From Chitinophaga eiseniae (GTDB taxonomy: Bacteria > Bacteroidota > Bacteroidia > Chitinophagales > Chitinophagaceae), in NCBI RefSeq assembly GCF_012641265.1, contig NZ_JABAHZ010000002.1, forward strand, positions 868,001 through 932,000: a stretch of DNA of 64,000 nucleotides, written 5' to 3'. How positions within the stretch are numbered: position 1 is the first letter of the stretch; each line of letters starts with the position of its first letter. Shown piece after piece: positions 8,142 to 14,472 of the stretch. Under the pieces are notes generated by a model that ran no database searches, was not told the origin of the DNA, and saw only the letters and a list, made by a program, of their open reading frames with translations. Made by a program: the position numbers and the translations under genes.

Positions 8142-8433
8142 TTGACCCGATTAACAAGGCGAGAAAAAATAGCCGCCAAACTGCCGCTGGTTCTTTGAAA
8201 AATATCATCCCGGCAATAGCAGTACCTGCAGCGCCAATGCCCGTCCACACTGCGTAAGAGGTGCCTATCGGAAGCCCTCCGTTGATCGCCTTATTCAAAA
8301 AGAAAAAGCTTAAAGAAATACATACTACAAAACTGAGAGAAGGCCATAGTCTTGAAAAGTTCTCAGAATACTTTAATGAAATAGTAAAGCCTATTTCAAA
8401 CAGTCCACCAATGACAAGGAATAACCAAGGCAT
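8107..8433 (-). CDS. sugE: SMR-family exporter, SugE/Gdx-like
   Basis: 108-aa four-helix small multidrug resistance protein. The essential membrane-embedded Glu is E13 in GLFEIGFTISLKY. The SugE/Gdx branch is suggested by GTSYAVWTGIGAAGTAI in helix 3. Gdx members export guanidinium; the older name is quaternary ammonium exporter. Its 3' end overlaps the convergent ClC gene by 35 bp. It has its own promoter just below the alkD stop and a leader of about 125 nt that contains two hairpins. Confidence 0.9.
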   Translation of the reverse strand: MPWLFLVIGGLFEIGFTISLKYSENFSRLWPSLSFVVCISLSFFFLNKAINGGLPIGTSYAVWTGIGAAGTAIAGMIFFKEPAAVWRLFFLALLIGSIIGLKFVSGHD

Positions 8434-8474
8434 AACACTGAATTTAAAAAGTAAGAAAATAGATTAAAAAGGAA

Positions 8475-8508
8475 GGGCACAAAACACCCGTTCTCTGCGG
8501 ATCAGAGA
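8475..8508 (-). promoter_or_regulatory. Structured leader of the SMR gene
   Basis: Read on the minus strand, the leader contains a perfect 6-bp hairpin (TCTCTG / CAGAGA, loop ATCCG, plus-strand 8492-8508). It is followed by ACGG and a weaker GGGTGT / GTGCCC hairpin (8475-8489) with a pyrimidine/T-rich tail. The arrangement could act as an attenuator. It does not contain the conserved boxes of the ykkC guanidine-I riboswitch, and the loops are not ACGR as in guanidine-II. Confidence 0.3.
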
Positions 8509-8565
8509 CCGTAATTAAACACTGCGTAAGTGAGAGATATACCGAATGAAGTAAAACGCATGCGG

Positions 8566-8573
8566 CAAAGGTA
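8566..8573 (-). promoter_or_regulatory. Promoter -7 box of the SMR gene
   Basis: CAAAGGTA on the plus strand is TACCTTTG on the minus strand, an exact match to TAnnTTTG. It lies 12 nt past the alkD stop and about 130 nt before the SMR start codon. Confidence 0.55.
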
Positions 8574-8584
8574 GCAAAAAATAT

Positions 8585-9250
8585 TTATTCTATTCTCCTG
8601 AGTGCTTCCCGCCTGCTCAGTGGGGCTAATGCGGTACCACTCACAAAGGTGCGTACACTCTCAGGGTTGGTTTTGGAATACTCCCGTAACGCCCAGCCAA
8701 TCGCTTTCTGGATAAAGAATTCTTTGGAATGAAGCTGCGTTTTAATATAGCGGTATAACAACTTTTCGTTGGTGTGTTGCTTGTAACCGTTCTGGAAAAT
8801 AATAGCGGCCCGTTGCAGCCACATATCGTTACTAGCAATCCATTTATCGGTAACAGCAGGTTGTTGTGAAGGAAACTTTCTGAGCCAGGGGCCCGCTACA
8901 CAGGATACAATACCATCTACCGTATCCCACCACGACTTATGCGTAATCATGTATTCAATCAGCGGGAGATGATCAGGTATCCATGTCTTGTGCATTAATT
9001 GCAGGTAGTCGATCGCTGCATATTGGTATTCCCGCTCGGGTAGCTCCCACAGCGCTTTTATAAGCCCCGGTATATCGTTGCTGCCCGGAAGCCCGTGCTG
9101 GATAACGAGTGTTTTATTGAGCTGACGGCGCGCAGGGGTTTTAATACCCAGGAAGGCAAACTGATCCCGCATATAGGCTTTCATCGCGCCCGCGTTATTG
9201 GTGTTGACAGCGGTGATATAAGTTTGCATAATCAGGGAAAGATATGACAT
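8585..9250 (-). CDS. AlkD-like DNA alkylation repair protein
   Basis: 221-aa all-helical HEAT-like repeat protein of the DNA-alkylation-repair (AlkD) family, which removes bulky or cationic alkylated bases without base flipping. The catalytic/DNA-contact signature is visible as SWWDTVDGIVS (W107, W108, D109, D112), with FIQKAIGWALREYSKTNPE near residue 185. Length is normal. It starts 6 nt after the meaB stop, so both are on one transcript. The functional link to MeaB is not evident. Confidence 0.9.
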   Translation of the reverse strand: MSYLSLIMQTYITAVNTNNAGAMKAYMRDQFAFLGIKTPARRQLNKTLVIQHGLPGSNDIPGLIKALWELPEREYQYAAIDYLQLMHKTWIPDHLPLIEYMITHKSWWDTVDGIVSCVAGPWLRKFPSQQPAVTDKWIASNDMWLQRAAIIFQNGYKQHTNEKLLYRYIKTQLHSKEFFIQKAIGWALREYSKTNPESVRTFVSGTALAPLSRREALRRIE

Positions 9251-9256
9251 GCGCGG

Positions 9257-10159
9257 TTAACTTTTGGTAGATATATAACGGTACAGGTTAAACGCTTTTT
9301 CCTGTACCAGTTGTTGTATCTCTTGCTGGAGAGTTTGTTTGGAGATATCCTTCATGCGGCGATGCTGTATCAGTTGATATGCTTTTTCGGCCAGTAACAG
9401 TGTATGTCTTTGTTGTTGGTGAGATACCTGTTCATGATGTTGTTCGATGGCCCGTATAATGTCGTGTATGCCTTCCTGTTGGGTAGCTACCGACTTTATC
9501 ACCGGTATTTCCCAGTTGCCGTGATACTTGCTGTGTGCCAGTAAGCGCAGGTTTTTTACAAAGATATCCGCGTTATCGCGATCGGCTTTATTTACAATAA
9601 AGATATCGGCTATCTCCATTAAGCCCGCTTTCATGGTTTGTATTTCATCGCCGGCTTCGGGCACTACTACCACCACGGTGGTATCTGCTACGCCAGCTAT
9701 TTCTACTTCGCTTTGCCCAACACCTACTGTTTCAATGAAGAGATAATCGAAGGCAGCCGCTTTAACCAGGTCGCTTACTTCAATAATTTTGGGACTTAAT
9801 CCGCCTAACGCTCCCCTGCTGGCCATGGAGCGGATGTATACGCGGGGATCATTGAAATGTTGACTCATTCTTATCCGGTCGCCCAACAGGGCGCCAAAAT
9901 TAAAAGGGGAAGACGGGTCTACTGCAATGATGGCTACGCTTTTTTCCTGTTCCAGCAATTGGGTGATCAGGGCATTTACCAGGGTGCTCTTGCCCGCTCC
10001 GGGAGGGCCGGTAATACCTACCACTTTGGTATGGTTGTTTACCGGGAGTTGTTCCAGCAGCTGTTCATAGCCAGCAGCTTCGTTTTCAACCAGCGAAATG
10101 CAACGGGCCAGTGATTTAATATTTTTATCAGCCAGGCCATCTATTAACGATCGGTACAT
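9257..10159 (-). CDS. meaB: Methylmalonyl-CoA mutase-associated GTPase MeaB
   Basis: G3E-family P-loop GTPase of 300 aa that protects and reactivates B12-dependent methylmalonyl-CoA mutase. Walker A is GPPGAGKS (residues 51-58). Also visible are AVDPSSPFNFGALLGDRIRM (switch region), ETVGVGQSE (Walker B/G3) and VNKAD (G4 base recognition). The start is the ATG at 10159; an in-frame TTG two codons upstream is less likely. The C-terminal helices (LQQEIQQLVQEKAF) form the dimerisation arm. No mutase gene is in this window. Confidence 0.94.
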   Translation of the reverse strand: MYRSLIDGLADKNIKSLARCISLVENEAAGYEQLLEQLPVNNHTKVVGITGPPGAGKSTLVNALITQLLEQEKSVAIIAVDPSSPFNFGALLGDRIRMSQHFNDPRVYIRSMASRGALGGLSPKIIEVSDLVKAAAFDYLFIETVGVGQSEVEIAGVADTTVVVVVPEAGDEIQTMKAGLMEIADIFIVNKADRDNADIFVKNLRLLAHSKYHGNWEIPVIKSVATQQEGIHDIIRAIEQHHEQVSHQQQRHTLLLAEKAYQLIQHRRMKDISKQTLQQEIQQLVQEKAFNLYRYISTKS

Positions 10160-10406
10160 GCCCAAACTTTATAGTAGTAAATATTCACGTAATTTTTCTC
10201 TCCCGGTTCTTTATGGAGACACACTGTGTACAGCGGTTACGTATTATTATGGTATGTATGAGTCAGTACGTTTACTAAAACATAATAATGTTAACTATAA
10301 AGGTATTCCTTTTATTTAATATAAGGTCACAGCCCTACGCTTCTGTGTTTTGGCTGGGTAGTTGCCGGATGATTTTTTAACTTTAACAAAATACGGCTAA
10401 TCTGAT

Positions 10407-11042
10407 ATGACAAATTTCATTTCCATATTTCCGCTTGGAGTGGTAGTGTACCCGGGAGAACAATTGAACCTGCACGTTTTTGAACCGCGGTACAAACAGC
10501 TGGTGGCTGCCTGCATTGCTGAGCAGAAGCCATTCGGCATTCCGGTGGTGATAAATAAGAAAATAATGGAATATGGAACCCTGGTGCAGATAAAGAAAGT
10601 AGAGAAAATGTATGATACCGGTGAAATGGACATTGTAACAGTAGGTGACCGCGTTTTCCGAATATTGGAGCAGGTAACCGAAATACCGGGTAAGCTGTAT
10701 ACCGGCGCCATCGTAAATTATCCGGATAATAATGAGGGCAGCCATCTGCGCTTATTGAAAGAGGTGTTACATGGCGTACGGGAATTACATGCGATCCTGC
10801 AAATTCACAAATCCTTTAAAAAGGAAGATACGGCGCTCCTGTCGTACGACCTGGCGCACCATGCCGGACTGTCGCTGGATGAAGAATATGAATTATTACA
10901 CCTTTTTTATGAAGCTCAGCGTCTGGAGTACCTGAAGCGTCATCTGCACAAGGTAATTCCTATGATGGCTGAAATGGAACGCCTCAAGGAACGGGTGCTA
11001 CTGAATGGACACTTCAGGAATTTATCTACAGATAATTTATAA
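10407..11042 (+). CDS. LON substrate-binding domain protein
   Basis: 211 aa with a stand-alone LON N-terminal (substrate-binding) domain: ISIFPLGVVVYPGEQLNLHV and FEPRYKQLVAACI at the start, then a beta-rich core and a helical C-terminus. There is no AAA ATPase and no Ser-Lys protease domain, so it is not Lon itself. Stand-alone members are widespread, and their client is unknown. A TAACTTTA box about 20 nt upstream may be its promoter. Confidence 0.88.
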   Translation: MTNFISIFPLGVVVYPGEQLNLHVFEPRYKQLVAACIAEQKPFGIPVVINKKIMEYGTLVQIKKVEKMYDTGEMDIVTVGDRVFRILEQVTEIPGKLYTGAIVNYPDNNEGSHLRLLKEVLHGVRELHAILQIHKSFKKEDTALLSYDLAHHAGLSLDEEYELLHLFYEAQRLEYLKRHLHKVIPMMAEMERLKERVLLNGHFRNLSTDNL

Positions 11043-11210
11043 AATTTGTAATATGATTATCTGTAGGGCTTTTCAAGCCTTTTTTAAGCCAACTTTAACG
11101 TGTATTTAACAGGTCGATTTTTGGTTTTTTTTGCTTCCCGCCTTAAAAAGTAGATATTTGCAGACCCATATTTGACAGGAATAAGGGCTTAAACTCAATT
11201 CTGTAACTCA

Positions 11211-12506
11211 ATGCATTGGACAAAAGTCAGTATTCTTTGCTTGCTGGGCACCTTTTTCCTGGTAGCAAATAAAGTTAGCGCACAAGAGAACTCACCATAT
11301 TCCCGCTACGGATTAGGAGATTTGAATAACAACCAGAATACCGTGAATCGTGGTATGGGAGGTGTTTCTCAGGCTTACAGCGATCCTCAGGCAGTAAACT
11401 TTGTGAATCCGGCTAGCTATTACAGCCTGGTATTAACCACCTTCGATGTTGGCATTGAAGGCGGAGCAAAATCTATTACTGATCAGGGAGCTAAGTTTAG
11501 TTCCGGGTTTGGAACACTCTCTTACCTGCAGTTGGGTATTCCGTTAGTAAGAAACAGATGGGGCCTCAACCTGGGTCTGCGCCCGGTTACCAGGGTATCT
11601 TACAATATTCAGCAAGGCTTTAACAGCAATTTTGGCGATACTACCAAATGGCCGCTTACCAACAAGTACGAGGGCAGTGGCGGGCTTTATCAGCTGTATG
11701 CCGGTACTGGCGTTCGTGTAGGAGATTTTAGCATTGGCGTAAACCTGGGCTATCTTTTTGGGAACGTAGAAAACAACACCCGTTTATTCTTCCCGGATCC
11801 TAACACCTACCCTTCCCATAAAATGAGCCGTATTACTTACAATAGCTTCTTTTATAAGCTGGGTTTGCAATACAGGGCTAAGCTGAATAAAGAAATGGAC
11901 ATGACCTTCGGTGTTACTGGTAGTATGAAACAAAACATGAATGCCCGCCAGGAAGTGCTGAATGAAACACTGATGTCGAATGGCGCCGGTAACTATACCA
12001 ACCAGGATACTGTAAGCTATGTAAAGGGCAACAGAGGTAAGGTGGTTTACCCGGAAGAATTTGGTGGCGGTATTATGATCCGCAAATACGATAAATGGTC
12101 ATTGGGTGTGGATTATACTTCCAATCAATGGCAGAATTTTAAAAGCTTTGAAGTAAAGGATTCTGCCTTGCAGAATGCCTGGAAGCTGGCTATAGGCGGA
12201 CAATTTGTACCAAATGCAACAGCGCTCAGCGGTTACTGGAACCGGGTAGCTTATCGTTTGGGTGCCTACTATGGACAGGATTATGTGAAGTTGGCTGGTA
12301 AGAATATGCCAATGATGGGATTCACCGTTGGCGCCGGGCTGCCGGTACGCCGCATGCCTTACTCCAATCAGTACAGTATGCTCAATCTGGCTTTTGAAGT
12401 GGCACATCGTGGTAACAACCAAACCGTGTTAAAGGAAAATACTTACCGGATATCACTGGGCTTTACCCTTAGTGATAAATGGTTTATCAAACGTAAATAC
12501 GAATAA
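11211..12506 (+). CDS. Outer-membrane beta-barrel protein (uncharacterised)
   Basis: 431 aa with a signal peptide (cleavage after VSAQ at about residue 25) followed by ENSPYSRYGLGDL, the start of a Bacteroidota-specific outer-membrane protein group. Then comes RGMGGVSQAY and NPASYYSLVLTTFDVGIEGG, resembling FadL/PorV-like barrels. Alternating beta-strand pattern continues to the C-terminus, which ends in KWFIKRKYE. It is transcribed ahead of lptC, the same neighbourhood as in other Bacteroidota, but a hairpin and an lptC promoter lie between them. Substrate unknown. Confidence 0.8.
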   Translation: MHWTKVSILCLLGTFFLVANKVSAQENSPYSRYGLGDLNNNQNTVNRGMGGVSQAYSDPQAVNFVNPASYYSLVLTTFDVGIEGGAKSITDQGAKFSSGFGTLSYLQLGIPLVRNRWGLNLGLRPVTRVSYNIQQGFNSNFGDTTKWPLTNKYEGSGGLYQLYAGTGVRVGDFSIGVNLGYLFGNVENNTRLFFPDPNTYPSHKMSRITYNSFFYKLGLQYRAKLNKEMDMTFGVTGSMKQNMNARQEVLNETLMSNGAGNYTNQDTVSYVKGNRGKVVYPEEFGGGIMIRKYDKWSLGVDYTSNQWQNFKSFEVKDSALQNAWKLAIGGQFVPNATALSGYWNRVAYRLGAYYGQDYVKLAGKNMPMMGFTVGAGLPVRRMPYSNQYSMLNLAFEVAHRGNNQTVLKENTYRISLGFTLSDKWFIKRKYE

Positions 12507-12527
12507 AGTCTTTATTCATCAATCGTG

Positions 12528-12575
12528 GCGGAGATATAGGCAAAGTTTTAATATAAACTACGCTTATATCTCCGC
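12528..12575 (+). terminator. Hairpin between the barrel gene and lptC
   Basis: Perfect 11-bp arms GCGGAGATATA (12528-12538) and TATATCTCCGC (12565-12575) with a 26-nt loop, and no strong T-run. It may be a weak terminator or 3'-end stabiliser. Confidence 0.4.
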
Positions 12576-12603
12576 TGCATTTCTACCAATAGCTGCGAAT
12601 AGC

Positions 12604-12611
12604 TATCTTTG
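12604..12611 (+). promoter_or_regulatory. Promoter -7 box of lptC
   Basis: TATCTTTG, an exact TAnnTTTG match, lies 17 nt before the lptC ATG, so the mRNA leader would be only about 10 nt. Confidence 0.55.
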
Positions 12612-12628
12612 ACCTATTATATGCTCAA

Positions 12629-13177
12629 ATGATTAAAAGAGTTTGTTTATTTCTTATAATAGCCGTTGCCGTTAGTAGTTGTGAAAACGACTTGAAAACG
12701 GTAATGGAGTTCGATTCCAAGAAAGCGGCCACCGAAAACGGGGTCGATATTGTTACCATCTTCAGTCAGGGAGGGAAAGTGAACGCAAAGCTCCTGGCGC
12801 CCACCATGGAACGCAGCCTCGATAAGCCTTCTTATGTGGCGTTCAATAACGGTTTGCGAGTATTGATGTACAACGATAGCCTCGGCATAGAAAGTACCCT
12901 TTCTGCCAAAAAAGGGAAATACCTGGAAGCAGAGGGAAATGTGTATCTGACAGACAGTGTGGTAGTCATCAATAAAAAAGGTGAAAAGCTGAATACCAAT
13001 GAATTAAACTGGGATCCCAAACGGAAGATCTTCTATTCTACCAAGGAAGTATTTATTACCACGCCTACTGATTCCCTACATGGCTGGGGACTCGAAGCCA
13101 ATGAAGATTTTACTGAAAAGAAGATATTAAAAGTAAGTGGTCCTATTACTGTAGAGGATAGTACTGCCGTAAACTGA
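12629..13177 (+). CDS. lptC: LPS export protein LptC (lipoprotein)
   Basis: 182 aa. The N-terminus is a lipoprotein signal with lipobox VSSC, Cys18, rather than the transmembrane anchor of proteobacterial LptC. The LptC jelly-roll follows: strands around VMYNDSLGIESTLSAKKGKY, EAEGNVYLTDSVVVIN and TNELNWDPKRKIFYSTKEV, the last being the recognisable family motif. It links the LptBFG ABC transporter to the periplasmic bridge carrying lipopolysaccharide. A strong terminator follows, so the unit ends here. Confidence 0.9.
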   Translation: MIKRVCLFLIIAVAVSSCENDLKTVMEFDSKKAATENGVDIVTIFSQGGKVNAKLLAPTMERSLDKPSYVAFNNGLRVLMYNDSLGIESTLSAKKGKYLEAEGNVYLTDSVVVINKKGEKLNTNELNWDPKRKIFYSTKEVFITTPTDSLHGWGLEANEDFTEKKILKVSGPITVEDSTAVN

Positions 13178-13200
13178 TCAAACTAACGGAAGTTGTTATA

Positions 13201-13236
13201 CGAAAGAACCCCACCTCTGCAGGTGGGGTTCTTTCG
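13201..13236 (+). terminator. Strong intrinsic terminator after lptC
   Basis: Perfect 16-bp stem: CGAAAGAACCCCACCT, loop CTGC, AGGTGGGGTTCTTTCG, followed by CTTT. It begins 23 nt after the lptC stop. Confidence 0.8.
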
Positions 13237-13450
13237 CTTTAACCTATTTTTTAACCTAAAATTTGGAGTAGAAAAGTCAATAATTATGCCAGTTTGCTAT
13301 ATAAAGCAGTTAGTTTTTTCCGTTCATAACATTTAAATCCAGCTGATTGTTATGCAAAGTCAGTTTATTTTTTCCACAAACATAAAGTATGGTTGGAGGT
13401 TGTGGGTCCCGATGGGGTTTGCTATATTGCCGGAAACAATTGAATAAAAG

Positions 13451-13789
13451 ATGGAAACGATTACCTGGCCGGATTTTGAAAAAGTAGAAATAAGAGTAGG
13501 CACTATCCTCGAAGCAAATGATTTTCCCAAGGCGCGTAACCCCGCCTACCAGTTGCTGATCGATTTTGGACCTGAGCTGGGTCTGAAAAAATCCTCCGCA
13601 CAAATTACCGCACTTTACCAGAAAGAAGACCTGGTCGGAAAGCAGGTAGTGGCTGTTGTGAATTTCCCTCCCAAGCAAATCGCCAATTTTATATCCGAAT
13701 GCCTGGTATTGGGAGTAGTAGGCGATAATAAGGAAGTGGTGTTACTGCAACCAGATAAGAATGTAAAGAATGGCCAACGAATTGCCTAG
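13451..13789 (+). CDS. csaA: CsaA-like tRNA-binding protein
   Basis: 112-aa single OB-fold protein of the tRNA-binding (EMAP-II/CsaA) family. Signature elements: WPDFEKVEIRVGTILEAND at the start, RNPAYQLLIDFGPELGLKKS in the middle and VVAVVNFPPKQIANFISECL, ending in a VVLLQPDKNVKNGQRI strand. CsaA has been described as a secretion-associated chaperone that binds tRNA-like structures as a homodimer. It stands alone between terminator and a long gene-free stretch. Confidence 0.92.
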   Translation: METITWPDFEKVEIRVGTILEANDFPKARNPAYQLLIDFGPELGLKKSSAQITALYQKEDLVGKQVVAVVNFPPKQIANFISECLVLGVVGDNKEVVLLQPDKNVKNGQRIA

Positions 13790-13986
13790 TGGATTTTCAG
13801 TATTTACCATTTTATAACTGATTAATAATCCATAACAAATATTTTATAATTCTAATTCTAAATAATAATAATATTATTATTAAAATAATATAACAGTACA
13901 TTATCCATTATCATCTGTTTACGAACAATAATTCATCGTTCACGGAAATGAAACCTAAGACAAATTTCTCCGGTATATCTTTGTTC

Positions 13987-14051
13987 TAGGTTTTTCATAG
14001 GATATGGTTAAAATTATTACAAGGGCGGTATTCTTACCAGCCCTTTTTTTA
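13987..14051 (+). ncRNA. Repeated small-RNA-like element, copy 1
   Basis: Starts at the conserved block TAGGTTTTTCATAGGATATG (13987-14006) followed by GTTAAAATT. The stem AAGGGC-GGTA / TACC-A-GCCCTT (14021-14045) closes a TTCT tetraloop and runs into eight Ts. A -7 box TATCTTTG lies at 13976-13983 and CGTTCAC at 13937-13943. Promoter, conserved body and terminator together suggest an independent transcript of about 60 nt. An alternative reading is a 30-codon micro-ORF from the ATG at 14004, but the peptide is not kept in the other copies. Confidence 0.5.
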
Positions 14052-14270
14052 TTCCTTCTCCCCTCACCGGGACTTTTAAGCCAAATATTTGTTTAAACAC
14101 CTATTTGAACTGATAATCAACTTATTGGGGAAAAACAACGCATATTAAGTTATCATGAAGTATTTTTTACCCCCTTACGTTCACCCTCCTTTTTCTCGCG
14201 TTTACCGGATAAAATATACCGTTCACTAGAATGCACACTGCAGTGTCGCAAAAAACGGCCACCTTTGGTA

Positions 14271-14338
14271 TAGGTTTTTCAATAAAGATATGGTTAAAAT
14301 TTTTCGGGGCTGTAGTCTTGCAGCCCTGTTTCTTTTTT
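14271..14338 (+). ncRNA. Repeated small-RNA-like element, copy 2
   Basis: The block is TAGGTTTTTC, then AATAAAGATATGGTTAAAAT, with small changes from copy 1. The stem GGGCTGTA / TGCAGCCC (14307-14326) around a GTCT loop is followed by TGTTTCTTTTTT. The -7-like sequence CACCTTTG (14260-14267) and CGTTCAC (14220-14226) occupy the same positions as in copy 1. The stem sequence differs from copy 1 while pairing is kept, which supports RNA structure. Confidence 0.5.
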
Positions 14339-14406
14339 AGGACCTCCCACTTTTTAGTTCCATCTCCACTTATTTTTCCTGATCATTTAACATCATAAAA
14401 TAGATA

Positions 14407-14451
14407 ACGGCTTGATATACAGATACAAGCGTATGCTGTATACCAAGCCGT
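14407..14451 (-). terminator. Terminator hairpin after the dipeptidyl peptidase gene
   Basis: 16-bp arms with one mismatch, 14407-14422 and 14436-14451 (ACGGCTTGATATACAG and CTGTATACCAAGCCGT), 21 nt past the peptidase stop. T-runs occur on both sides, so it could terminate in either direction. Confidence 0.6.
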
Positions 14452-14472
14452 TTTTAGTTAACTACCAGTAAA

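Larger units (their letters stand above)
13790..14472. other. 683-bp gene-free stretch with two small-RNA-like elements
   Basis: No credible protein gene. It contains an AT-rich palindrome with AATAATAATATTATTATT (about 13863-13882), two copies of the repeated element described separately (13987-14051 and 14271-14338), and a 16-bp hairpin at 14407-14451. The tandem placement of two element copies in one gap is the main point of interest. Confidence 0.7.

Noticed and set aside
8434..8573. Guanidine (ykkC or mini-ykkC) riboswitch ahead of the SugE-like gene
   Set aside because: The conserved ykkC boxes are absent and neither hairpin has an ACGR loop, so I only call a structured leader.
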